DNA of 64,000 nucleotides from Chroococcidiopsis sp. TS-821 (GTDB taxonomy: Bacteria; Cyanobacteriota; Cyanobacteriia; Cyanobacteriales; Chroococcidiopsidaceae). A program made the position numbers and the translations under genes. The stretch spans positions 222,444-286,443 of the forward strand of contig NZ_MVDI01000004.1 of the NCBI RefSeq assembly GCF_002939305.1, written 5' to 3'. How positions within the stretch are numbered: the stretch's first letter is position 1; every line of letters begins with the position of its first letter. Under the pieces are notes generated by a model. It made no database searches. It was not told the DNA's origin and saw nothing but the letters and a program-made list of their open reading frames with translations. Shown piece by piece: positions 28,624 through 36,835 of this stretch.

Positions 28624-29738
28624 GGATATTTTTTAAGTTTTCAGTACTTATTTAGTAGAATTTTCTTAACTTAACAAAACTTTACAATTAGGCAGGCTAG
28701 ACGACAAGCAGTAGTGTTCGCTAGCTTTTGAAGATAAAAGTCTTACATCCTAGCACGTCGCTCCTAATGTAAATTTTCTTACGCAACTAAATATTTATTA
28801 ACCCAAGTCAATTGATAAACATTTATTTATTATTCAAGTCACTCAAATTCAAATTGCTGAGATTTGAATTTCAATTAAGCTAGATAAAGTCATACAACAA
28901 TTAAAAAGTATCGCGGTTTATCTATACAGCATATAAGTAAATCCTATAAATTTAATAAAGACATCTTAACTTTACATTTGCTAATCTCTTTCTAGTTTAC
29001 TTGTACTAAATGCACAAGTACTGCAAAGATAGTTTATTCCTTTGCAACATACTTTTTTTTAAAATGTTATTTTTAGTATGTTTTATATCTTGTCTTTATC
29101 ACATATATTAATATGTTGTCAAATCTATTATGTTAAAGATTACATCACAAAACCTAAAGAATGTTGTATTACAAAATACGAAAAGTATGATAACTGTAAA
29201 CAAATAAATAGAAATAAATTTCAATAGAACTTTTCCTATCAATATATACTAAAGTAGTACCTAGTAGCTATTTTCCTAAAAAAACTCTATAGCGCGTTGT
29301 TGAAACATTTACAACAGCTAGTAATTTATTATTGACAGTCGACGTTTACCAAATTACACAAAAGATGATTTTTTGACTGGCGATACGATTGCTCTCGAAA
29401 GTCAATTTTTCTCAGGATAGGGGAATTTTAGCACTAAACCATATGTTGTTGACTGCAGAACGCAGTGTACTGTTCCCAGGTATTACCAATATATCGTTTT
29501 TATATATTTGCTTTGCAGTCGACCGATACATATCCATAGTCAGTTATGAGCTATCCTTAGTAGATATTCCTAACTCAAAAACCTCAACAATTGAGCGAAC
29601 AATACACAGAAGTTCAACTCTGATGGAAGAGCGTTCGCCGCATAAAGGCAATCAACTATCAGATATCTCAAGAAAGTGCAAAAATATAAGCGCGAGTGAA
29701 GTTTAGCTGTGGTTGCTTCTATGGATGTAGTGGGAGAA
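28624..29738. other. Long AT-rich intergenic region
   Basis: About 1.1 kb between divergently oriented genes (NB-ARC on the minus strand, murT on the plus). It is clearly AT-rich and has no HIP1 site. The one frame of note, from a TTG at 29389 to 29706, has no ribosome site and an unlikely composition and was not called. It may be the remains of a lost gene plus the two promoters. Confidence 0.4.
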
Positions 29739-31091
29739 ATGGCAAAAATTCAGATTAAGGATAGACTGCAACTTGGTTTAGCAGTATTAAGCGCAAAGGC
29801 AGTTACCTTTGGAGTGCGATCGCTGAAACTTGGTGCAGCAAGTGTCTTACCAGGCGAAATCGCTCGTCGCCTACAACCGCAGCTACTACAATTACTCAGT
29901 CGCCAAGTTAAGCAGGGAGTGATTTTGATCGCCGGAACCAACGGTAAAACGACAACATCGCTACTGTTGCGCACAATGCTAGAACGTCAAGGGAAGCGCG
30001 TTGCGCACAATGCAACTGGTGCAAATTTAGAAAATGGCTTAATCAGTGCTTTACTTGCAAACACTAATTTGGTAGGTACGCTCGATGTCGATTATGCAAT
30101 TTTAGAAGTCGATGAAAACGTTGTTCCTAGAGTTTTAGCAGCAATTGAACCGAAGATCATTTTGTGCTTAAACTTATTTCGCGACCAACTCGATCGCTAT
30201 GGTGAAGTAGACGCGATTAGTCAGCGCTGGAGTAAGGCGATCGCCACGCTACCGCCAGATACAATCATTATTCCGAATGCCGACGATCCAACGCTTTCTT
30301 ACCTAGGTCAACAACTGCCGCAAAAAGTCCTTTTCTTCGGTTTAAGCGAACCCGAACAGTATCTTGAGGAGATTCCCCACGCTGTAGACTCGATTTACTG
30401 TCCTAACTGCGGGCATTCGCTCGATTACAAAGGAGTTTATCTATCGCATTTAGGAGATTTTCACTGTCCCAACTGCGGCTTTCACAAAGCACCTGTTGCA
30501 ATTAACAGCCAAGAATATCCCCAAATTTTAATTGGATTATATAACAAGTACAACACTTTAGCCGCAGTCTTAGCCGCGCAACAACTTGGCGTTGATGAAG
30601 CAACAATCCGCGATACAATCAACAATTTTCAAGCAGCCTTTGGACGCGCCGAAGAATTACACGTTAACGGCAAACACGTACGCATTCTGTTATCTAAGAA
30701 TCCTGTAGGAATGAACGAAACAATTCGCGCGGTGAACCAAGTACGGCAACAAACGCCCTCCGCACAACTAGCACCAGTGTTGTTCGTACTAAATGATCGC
30801 ATTCCTGATGGCACAGATGTCTCGTGGATTTGGGATGTCGATACCGAAAAACTCGTCGCCCAAGGCGGAACATTCATTGTGAGCGGCGATCGCGTTTATG
30901 ACATGGCGCTACGATTGCGCTACTCACAGCCAGAAGATAACAGTCTGCAACTCATCGTCAAGGAAGATTTACGCGAAGCGATCGCAACTGCATTAGAGCA
31001 TACCCCACGCGATCGAACACTGCACATTCTCCCCACCTACTCAGCAATGCTTGAAGTGCGAGAAATCCTCACAGGGCGTAAGATTCTATAA
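29739..31091 (+). CDS. murT: Lipid II isoglutaminyl synthase, MurT subunit
   Basis: With GatD this Mur-ligase-like protein amidates the alpha-carboxylate of D-glutamate in lipid II at the inner face of the membrane, using ATP and glutamine-derived ammonia. The P-loop VILIAGTNGKTTTSLL begins the central domain. A four-cysteine zinc ribbon (CPNCGHSL ... HCPNCGF) is inserted as in other MurT proteins, and the C-terminal DUF1727 domain is present. The start at ATG 29739 (MAKIQIKD) has GGGAG just upstream; in-frame GTG 29709 and ATG 29721 lack one. GatD follows directly, with the usual gene order. Confidence 0.92.
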   Translation: MAKIQIKDRLQLGLAVLSAKAVTFGVRSLKLGAASVLPGEIARRLQPQLLQLLSRQVKQGVILIAGTNGKTTTSLLLRTMLERQGKRVAHNATGANLENGLISALLANTNLVGTLDVDYAILEVDENVVPRVLAAIEPKIILCLNLFRDQLDRYGEVDAISQRWSKAIATLPPDTIIIPNADDPTLSYLGQQLPQKVLFFGLSEPEQYLEEIPHAVDSIYCPNCGHSLDYKGVYLSHLGDFHCPNCGFHKAPVAINSQEYPQILIGLYNKYNTLAAVLAAQQLGVDEATIRDTINNFQAAFGRAEELHVNGKHVRILLSKNPVGMNETIRAVNQVRQQTPSAQLAPVLFVLNDRIPDGTDVSWIWDVDTEKLVAQGGTFIVSGDRVYDMALRLRYSQPEDNSLQLIVKEDLREAIATALEHTPRDRTLHILPTYSAMLEVREILTGRKIL

Positions 31092-31155
31092 GTCATTACT
31101 ATATTTCACCAATTACCCATTACCGATTACCATCCCACAACGTAGCCTGAATTTT

Positions 31156-31959
31156 ATGAACCAAGAACAAATCGAACTGACAATCGGCTGGTTGTATCCC
31201 ACCTTGATGAGTACTTACGGCGACCGGGGTAACGTGATTTGTCTGCAAAAACGCTGTGAATGGCGTGGATACACAGTTAAAATCTTACCACTAGATGAAA
31301 ATGCCACAGCCGCAGACTTTCAGCGCGTTGATATCATTGTCGGTGGTGGTGCGCAAGACCGACAACAAGAAATTGTCATGCGCGATTTACAAGGTACGAA
31401 AGCCGCAGCACTCCGCGAAAGAATTGATAGTGGAACTCCTGGCGTGTTTACCTGCGGTGCGCCGCAATTACTCGGACACTACTACGAACCTGCACTAGGA
31501 CAACGAATCGAAGGCTTAGGATTATTTGATTTTGTCTCTGTACATCCTGGTGCAAACGCCCGCCGTTGTATTGGTAATCTCGTTGTCGAAGTCACTGCTC
31601 AACGATTAGCACAAGAACTCGCAGCCATTTGCGGTTCCCCTACATACCTAATCGGCTTTGAAAATCACGGGGGACGCACCAAGTTAGGACAAGTCGAACC
31701 TTTAGGGCGCGTTGTCCAAGGTTTAGGTAACAACGGCGAAGATGGAACAGAAGGTGCATTTTACCAAAATGCGATCGCTACTTATTCACACGGTCCATTA
31801 TTGCCCAAAAATCCCTTTGTCGCCGACTGGCTGATTCAAACTGCATTGCGGCAAAAATATCAAGCTCCAATCGTGCTGAAACCTCTCGAAGATCCTTTTG
31901 CTACCCAAGCAAGACAAGCAATGTTTCAACGCTTACGTATTAATGTCCCTACTGGATAA
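31156..31959 (+). CDS. gatD: Lipid II isoglutaminyl synthase, glutaminase subunit GatD
   Basis: A 267-residue class I glutamine amidotransferase that supplies ammonia to MurT. The nucleophile cysteine is in GVFTCGAPQLLGH and the histidine in LIGFENHGGRTKLG. The opening LTIGWLYPTLMSTYGDRGNV is typical of GatD. The frame is open from a TTG at 31051, inside murT, but the added residues are unlike the family, so the ATG at 31156 is chosen. It lies 64 bases after murT; the pair forms an operon. Confidence 0.92.
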   Translation: MNQEQIELTIGWLYPTLMSTYGDRGNVICLQKRCEWRGYTVKILPLDENATAADFQRVDIIVGGGAQDRQQEIVMRDLQGTKAAALRERIDSGTPGVFTCGAPQLLGHYYEPALGQRIEGLGLFDFVSVHPGANARRCIGNLVVEVTAQRLAQELAAICGSPTYLIGFENHGGRTKLGQVEPLGRVVQGLGNNGEDGTEGAFYQNAIATYSHGPLLPKNPFVADWLIQTALRQKYQAPIVLKPLEDPFATQARQAMFQRLRINVPTG

Positions 31960-32061
31960 GAGTGGTTAGAAATCTCAATGAAAATTTTGGTGACAATATC
32001 ACAATAATCAAAGGAAAAGTTAGGACGATCGAAAAGCCTAGAAACCTTGCTTTAGCTTTTA

Positions 32062-32079
32062 GCCCTGACTTCTGCTATA
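32062..32079 (-). repeat. Dispersed repeat, copy D (diverged)
   Basis: Read on the minus strand this gives TATAGCAGAAGTCAGGGC, a diverged copy of an element also found at 35317, 50429 and 60672. The flanks (AAACCTT and TAGCTTTT) also resemble those of the copy at 35317, so the repeated unit is about 45 bases. Confidence 0.5.
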
Positions 32080-32271
32080 CTTTACATTCTTGGGGAAGCG
32101 GAAAATAATTTGAGTTAGAGTTGATAAGCTTTATTACCACTTTGCAAAGTTATAAATTGGGTCAACTCAAAACTCTCAAGATGACAATGTACAAAGTGTC
32201 ACCCTTGCTCCTCTTGCTCATAATTAAAAATCTTAGACTTATTTGTGTGAGGAGTGAACTGGATTGAAAAG

Positions 32272-32307
32272 GCTCTTGGGATCGAAACACGGAAAGTTCC
32301 CAAGAGC
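32272..32307 (+). terminator. Hairpin, possible terminator
   Basis: GCTCTTGGGA (32272-32281) and TCCCAAGAGC (32298-32307) are perfect inverted arms with a 16-base loop, followed by TTACTCTTTT. It lies about 310 bases after gatD and at the downstream end of the minus-strand pseudogene, so it could end either transcript. Confidence 0.5.
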
Positions 32308-32329
32308 TTACTCTTTTGTTTTATGCGTT

Positions 32330-32995
32330 TTATGCAGTGGCTGCTACGGGTAATTTTGTCACTTTCTACGCTATCCACGACCCAGGAATTTTCGTTACTT
32401 CCTCAAATCCATGCTTTTTAAGCAGACTCGCTGTAATTGAAGCACGGAAACCGCTACCGCAATATGTTGCTATTTCTTATATTCCTCTAAATGAGCTACA
32501 AAGATATGCTTTGCTCTTGGAGCAGTACCATTTTGATATTCATCATCACCGGGAACATCTAGCACCAAGATACCAAGATTGTCTATGTGTTGGTGCAACT
32601 CGTGTACTATCCGCTCAACAACGTACTGTAAAGGTGAACCCACATTCGCCAAGTTGTCATGCCATCATGCAGATAACCACCTAAACGAGCGTACCCAAGG
32701 CGAAACCATGTTCAGTCGCAAGTTTTACATCACATTCGCTTTCCATAACCAGTAACACAGTTTTGTCAGGATCGATCGTCTAGTCTAGCTAGTTGGAAAA
32801 CTCTGAACCCAGTGCAATATCGAACGCGCATCGATTACCGTAACGTTTGGTTGTTGCATCGCGTGTTGAAATTCTTTCGGTGTTAATGGTTGCAATCTAG
32901 GAACGCAGACCATCACTTCAGCACCTTTAGCGTTTACTTTCTTAAGACGTGCATAGTAATGTGGTGGTTCTGGTATGTCCCGACCGCCCACTCCA
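32330..32995 (-). pseudogene. Decayed MBL-fold/rhodanese sulfurtransferase gene
   Basis: Read on the minus strand, three blocks in different frames give a recognisable protein: GRDIPEPPHYYARLK with LQPLTPKEFQHAMQQPNV; then DPDKTVLLVMESECDVKLA and ARLGGYLHDGM; then VVERIVHELHQHIDNLGILV and IATYCGSGFRASITASLLKK. These match the linker and two rhodanese domains found behind a metallo-beta-lactamase domain in persulfide-handling enzymes. Stops (after HWVQSFPTS and EEYKK) and frameshifts interrupt it, and the N-terminal metal-binding domain is gone. An intact persulfide operon starts 260 bases away. Confidence 0.8.
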
Positions 32996-33212
32996 CAAAT
33001 TCAGTTTAGCTACGTTCCTGCAACGCAGGATTGTAAATAGCACTCGTTACTAATTATACTATGGCAGCGATCGCTGATTGACTTAACGTACGCTAAACCT
33101 GCACCATGTAATCATATAGTGAGATATATCTCAGGTAAGGTTCGTACCAAACGAGCCAGGCGGTTAAACTTGCGGTTGTGGAGATTTACGCGATCGCTGC
33201 ATCAAAATCGTG

Positions 33213-33227
33213 TTATTATATGAGTAA
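33213..33227. promoter_or_regulatory. Candidate ArsR-family operator before the regulator gene
   Basis: TTATTATATGAGTAA resembles the perfect palindrome TTACTATATAGTAA found at 33702 before the dioxygenase gene, with one inserted base. It lies about 30 bases before the ATG at 33256, followed by a TATATA run that could be a -10 box. Recurrence at both promoters suggests a site for the encoded regulator. Confidence 0.5.
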
Positions 33228-33255
33228 TTGGCTATATAACAATTTCTAATTTACT

Positions 33256-33639
33256 ATGACACAGCAATCAAGCAAAGCAAAGCAAATTACAGATGAAACC
33301 TCTTTGCTATCGCCAGCAGCGTTAGGGCTAGTCGCTGAGTTCTTTAAGGTTCTATCTGAAGTGAGCCGTTTGCAAATTGTTTGCTCGCTCAAGTCAGGAG
33401 CCAAAAATGTCAGCGAGATAATTGAAGCAACAGGGTTAGGACAAGCTAACGTCTCCAAGCACCTAAGAATCCTTACGCAAGCAGGTATTGTCTCCCGCGA
33501 GCAGCAGGGTGTATGCGTTTACTACGAAATCGCTAATCCCATTTTATTTGACCTTTGCGAGATGGTTTGTGACGCACTCTCAACTCAAATCTCTCAGCAA
33601 AGCGAACAACTAGAGCAGTTAAGTTTGCTTCGCTCTTGA
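33256..33639 (+). CDS. ArsR-family regulator, probable persulfide sensor
   Basis: A 127-residue winged-helix repressor. SRLQIVCSLKSG (helix 2), TGLGQANVSKHLRILTQAGIV (recognition helix) and the wing SREQQGVCVYYEI are clear. Cysteines lie at 43, 87, 101 and 105. C43 sits where BigR/SqrR-type persulfide sensors have their first thiol, and C101 or C105 in the last helix could be the second, so a tetrasulfide switch is plausible. It is followed by a persulfide dioxygenase and a rhodanese, the usual targets of such regulators. Metal sensing cannot be excluded, but the ELCVCD metal motif of ArsR/SmtB is absent. Confidence 0.82.
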   Translation: MTQQSSKAKQITDETSLLSPAALGLVAEFFKVLSEVSRLQIVCSLKSGAKNVSEIIEATGLGQANVSKHLRILTQAGIVSREQQGVCVYYEIANPILFDLCEMVCDALSTQISQQSEQLEQLSLLRS

Positions 33640-33662
33640 TACAGCGTTAGTACGTACAAAAA

Positions 33663-33715
33663 TTACCAGTATGGTAAAGTTGCTATTTTTGTCTTTTTTG
33701 TTTACTATATAGTAA
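33663..33715. promoter_or_regulatory. Two palindromes before the dioxygenase gene (candidate operators)
   Basis: TTACCAGTATGGTAA (33663-33677) is a perfect inverted repeat with a three-base centre. TTACTATATAGTAA (33702-33715) is a perfect 14-base palindrome. Both lie in the gap between the ArsR gene and the ATG at 33802; the second resembles the site before the ArsR gene. They are good candidates for repressor binding. Confidence 0.5.
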
Positions 33716-33801
33716 TATAATAATTGATCGAAAGATATTGCCAATGGTTTTTATAATCTAGGCGCACAGTACTGAATTCTCAACAATCGGAGTCAACGCA
33801 G

Positions 33802-34494
33802 ATGCTATTTCGTCAACTATTCGATCAAAATACTGGAACCTATACTTATCTAATTGCCTCTCAATCAAAAGACGCAGTACTTGTCGATCCCGTTGTGGAG
33901 CAAGTCGAGCGCGATCGCAAGCTGATTGAGGAACTCGGTCTAACATTACGCTATTGTCTCGAAACTCACATTCACGCTGACCATATCACGGGGACTGCAA
34001 AACTTCGCGAACTCACAGGTTGTCAGGGAGTTGTCCCCGAAAACGCAAATGCAACTTGTGCAGATCGCTTTATTCGAGACGGAGAAACATTGCAGATTGG
34101 TGATGTTCGCATTCAGGCGATTGCAACTCCTGGACATACCGATAGCCACTTCGCCTATCTCATCAACGACACGCATTTATTAACCGGCGATGCACTGTTT
34201 ATTCGCGGTTGTGGGCGCACCGATTTTCAAAGTGGTAATGCAGGAACGTTGTACGACTCGGTAACACAGCGACTATTCACTTTACCAGACGACACGTTAG
34301 TTTATCCAGGACACGATTATCGCGGACACACAGTATCCACGATTGGAGAAGAAAAGCAGTGGAACCCGCGATTTGTAGGACGCACGCGCGATAGTTTCAT
34401 CGAGTTTATGAATAATCTCAACTTGCCTAATCCTCAAAAGATTATGGAAGCAGTTCCCGCAAACGAACGCTGCGGTAATTTACTAGCAGTATAA
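33802..34494 (+). CDS. Persulfide dioxygenase-like MBL-fold protein (ETHE1/Blh type)
   Basis: A 230-residue metallo-beta-lactamase-fold protein. THIHADHITG is the metal motif, ATPGHTDSHFAYL and LTGDALFIRGCGRTDFQSG follow as in ETHE1-type enzymes, and LVYPGHDYRGHTVSTIGEE supplies the last histidine. Family members use one Fe(II) to oxidise glutathione persulfide to sulfite. Its genetic context, behind an ArsR-type sensor and before a rhodanese, supports a role in removing reactive sulfur. Glyoxalase II is less likely because the motif is the mononuclear ETHE1 form. Confidence 0.9.
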   Translation: MLFRQLFDQNTGTYTYLIASQSKDAVLVDPVVEQVERDRKLIEELGLTLRYCLETHIHADHITGTAKLRELTGCQGVVPENANATCADRFIRDGETLQIGDVRIQAIATPGHTDSHFAYLINDTHLLTGDALFIRGCGRTDFQSGNAGTLYDSVTQRLFTLPDDTLVYPGHDYRGHTVSTIGEEKQWNPRFVGRTRDSFIEFMNNLNLPNPQKIMEAVPANERCGNLLAV

Positions 34495-34532
34495 AAATAC
34501 ACGCTCAACTTGTATACACTTAGGAGAAATTT

Positions 34533-35087
34533 ATGATTACAACTAAAAGAGTAGGCGATCGCCTACAAACCGTTGACGCTCAAACTTTAAAACATTGGCT
34601 GGACGCAGGTACAGTCGATCTCATTGATGTCCGCGAACCAGCAGAATATGCAGGCGAACACATTCCTGGTGCTATCCTCCTTCCTCTATCCAAATTTGAC
34701 ATTAGTCAAATACCAACAAACACTCACAAAAAATTAGTTTTACATTGTCAATCAGGCAATCGTTCAGCGCAAGCTGCACAAAAATTACTTGCAAACGGGG
34801 TTGAGCAAGTGACTCATCTTGAAGGCGGACTTACAGCTTGGAAACAAGCTGGTTATCCCACAGAAGTAAACAAAAACGCACCAATTAGCCTCATGCGACA
34901 AGTTCAAATTGTTGCAGGATCGCTAGTCTTACTTGGCACTTTACTGGGTGCATTCGTTTCTCCCTGGTTTTTAATTCTCAGTGGCTTCGTTGGTGCAGGA
35001 TTAACATTTGCGGGAATCACAGGAAACTGCACGCTAGCAATGCTCCTAAGTAAACTTCCCTACAACCGTAATATTCCATCCAGTTGA
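34533..35087 (+). CDS. Rhodanese with C-terminal membrane anchor
   Basis: A 184-residue single-domain rhodanese fused to a membrane hairpin. The active-site loop CQSGNRSAQ has its cysteine at residue 72, and DVREPAEYAGEHIPGA is the typical N-terminal motif. Residues ~128-175 form two hydrophobic helices (VAGSLVLLGTLLGAFV, FLILSGFVGAGLTFAG), like YgaP/DUF2892 proteins. It should move sulfane sulfur at the inner membrane. It starts 38 bases after the dioxygenase gene with a TAGGAG ribosome site, so the two work as a pair. Confidence 0.9.
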   Translation: MITTKRVGDRLQTVDAQTLKHWLDAGTVDLIDVREPAEYAGEHIPGAILLPLSKFDISQIPTNTHKKLVLHCQSGNRSAQAAQKLLANGVEQVTHLEGGLTAWKQAGYPTEVNKNAPISLMRQVQIVAGSLVLLGTLLGAFVSPWFLILSGFVGAGLTFAGITGNCTLAMLLSKLPYNRNIPSS

Positions 35088-35144
35088 ATAGTGATAACAA
35101 AAACGGTCAGTAAAGGTGAAGAGTGTCTGGTGACTAGTCACTAG

Positions 35145-35170
35145 TAGATAACCAATAATCTGGTTATCTA
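35145..35170. terminator. Hairpin between convergent genes
   Basis: TAGATAACCA (35145-35154) and TGGTTATCTA (35161-35170) pair perfectly with a six-base loop. There is no T-run directly after it on either strand. Its place between the convergent rhodanese and hydroxylase genes suggests a bidirectional terminator or a message-stabilising hairpin. Confidence 0.45.
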
Positions 35171-35316
35171 GCCGAAGATGATACGATGAAAGACTAATAG
35201 CAATGGTCTGGACAATCGGGCAGTTGACTATTTTCATTCGCGATCGCTGCTATAGCAATCGAACAGAAGGTTATGACATTCTAAAAGCTCAAAAACCTTC
35301 TCTAGTTGGCTTTTCA

Positions 35317-35336
35317 CCCTGACCTCTGACCCCTGC
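35317..35336 (-). repeat. Dispersed repeat, copy A
   Basis: Minus-strand reading GCAGGGGTCAGAGGTCAGGG matches the copy at 50429-50448 at 19 of 20 bases. The element lies just outside the stop codon of the hydroxylase gene. It is an intergenic repeat of unknown function. Confidence 0.65.
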
Positions 35337-35343
35337 CATAACA

Positions 35344-36009
35344 TTAAACCTCAACCCATTTGCGAAGCAAGTTTGCATGCGATTTACAAATAAGATCGAA
35401 TTCTGGTGTTTTACCGTATTTCTCATACATAACTTGTTTGACCGTATTCAACTCAAATAAAATCTCGCGTTCGCCAGGATCGCGGATGAAGCTTTGTATC
35501 CAGGTTACCGCAGCCAGTCGAATTCCAGTTTTCACAACTTCAACGCGATGTAAAGTTGTAGAAGGATAAGCGATCGCTGAACCCGCAGCCAGTTTAAAAG
35601 CCTGTTCGCCTAATGAAGTTTCAATGACAAGTTCGCCACCTTCATAGGTGTCTGGAGGATTCAGAAACAGAGTTAACGATACATCTGAACGCATTGACGG
35701 TGTCCCCATTAATGCATTATCAATGTGATAACCGTAGTACATCCCTGGCTCGTAACAACTAAATAATACGGGACGTATTGCTTTTGGATGTACCGCAGCT
35801 TGAAACAACTGATTGCGTTGTAGTGCTTGCTCGACGATTGACCGCAATTCCTGTGTTATTGCGGTTTTCCCTAAAAGTTGCGTATTATTTTTTACTTCTT
35901 TTGCGTGCCATCCCGCTGTGAGTTTACCATCAACAAACTCAGCATCTTTCAGTTTAGCGTTGATTTGTGCAAGTTCTTCAGGAGTAAGAACATCGATACA
36001 TAAAATCAT
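35344..36009 (-). CDS. Fe(II)/2-oxoglutarate PKHD-type hydroxylase (PiuC/YbiX-like)
   Basis: A 221-residue dioxygenase of the PKHD family. GMYYGYHIDNALMG holds the H-x-D iron ligands, STTLHRVEVVKTGIRLAAV the distal histidine and the arginine that binds 2-oxoglutarate. DVSLTLFLNPPDTYEGGEL is the family core. Relatives are often next to TonB-dependent iron transporters and are iron- or stress-regulated; none is seen here. The substrate is unknown. Confidence 0.9.
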   Translation of the reverse strand: MILCIDVLTPEELAQINAKLKDAEFVDGKLTAGWHAKEVKNNTQLLGKTAITQELRSIVEQALQRNQLFQAAVHPKAIRPVLFSCYEPGMYYGYHIDNALMGTPSMRSDVSLTLFLNPPDTYEGGELVIETSLGEQAFKLAAGSAIAYPSTTLHRVEVVKTGIRLAAVTWIQSFIRDPGEREILFELNTVKQVMYEKYGKTPEFDLICKSHANLLRKWVEV

Positions 36010-36108
36010 AGCGAATATAATGCGCGATCGCAGACATTAACATGTTATGCAGGACAATTATGCATAAGTATCAAAGATAACTGCCCTGCATCAGCTGGTT
36101 ATTTTCGG

Positions 36109-36303
36109 TTAGTTTTCGCCGCCTTCACCAGCTTCACCCGCTTCACCAGCCTCTCCACCAGGAGTTGGTTGCGTTTGTGTTGGTTGTGGTGTTCCTACTT
36201 CACCCGCTTCACCACCAGGAGTTGTTGTTGTACCACCGTTACAAGCTGAAACAGTAGCAGCAAGCCCTAGTGCAAGAAACATTTCAATTGCTCTGGAACG
36301 CAC
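36109..36303 (-). CDS. Very small Gly/Glu-repeat lipoprotein
   Basis: A 64-residue protein with a lipoprotein signal: a hydrophobic stretch ending in the lipobox VSAC, so the mature, lipidated protein is only about 44 residues. That part is low-complexity (PGGEAGE twice, then GEAGEAGEGGEN, and a PQPTQTQPTP linker), encoded by short tandem repeats. Such proteins tend to change length between strains. No function can be named; an extended acidic tether on the cell surface is possible. Confidence 0.65.
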   Translation of the reverse strand: MRSRAIEMFLALGLAATVSACNGGTTTTPGGEAGEVGTPQPTQTQPTPGGEAGEAGEAGEGGEN

Positions 36304-36397
36304 GATCGATACTCCTCAAATTCAAAACTACCTGCTTTATTATCCTAGTGGAGTGCAAGATTTTAACGGTGTTGCATAATAAACGATAAAAATAACG

Positions 36398-36535
36398 CTA
36401 CAGAACCAGCCATGCTGTACCCTTATTGTCATAGAGATTGCTACAGTACTGTCGTTGATTAGAAATAATCTCTTCAATAGACTGGCTGTATAAATACTTA
36501 GCGAATTTACTCGCGACTAAATAAGCTTTATCCAT
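36398..36535 (-). CDS. Possible small protein, 45 residues
   Basis: The frame is open back to 36625, but the ATG at 36535 (MDKAYLVASKFAKYLYSQS) has an AGGA about ten bases upstream and begins a more protein-like sequence, amphipathic and rich in Tyr and Ser. No family was recognised. It may be a genuine small protein or a chance frame. Confidence 0.3.
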   Translation of the reverse strand: MDKAYLVASKFAKYLYSQSIEEIISNQRQYCSNLYDNKGTAWLVL

Positions 36536-36835
36536 CGTTGTGGACTTCCTCATCTCTACAGTAGAACAAGCATCGCGAGTTCGGGAACAGGAACCTATCG
36601 CATCTGAAAAACCGATCCCTTTCACTTTTTCAAAGTCTTACTATTGATGGATAGACACTGGTATTTAATGATGGTGCTTTTCCAATATTATTTTTTTTGT
36701 CATCGGATGCCGCATTGATATCAGGAGTTGACACAATTTTAGATAACCTGCATTTTTCTGCATACAAATCGGGTGGGAGTGACCAAACCAAGTTCAGCAA
36801 GATTCAATTGATGAATTTTCAGGAGGTTACTAACG

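Noticed and set aside
29389..29706. 105-codon frame just before murT
   Set aside because: TTG start without a ribosome site and unlike any known leader; probably chance in AT-rich DNA.
32316..32684. 122-codon frame on the plus strand
   Set aside because: It is the antisense of the decayed rhodanese gene, which explains its length.
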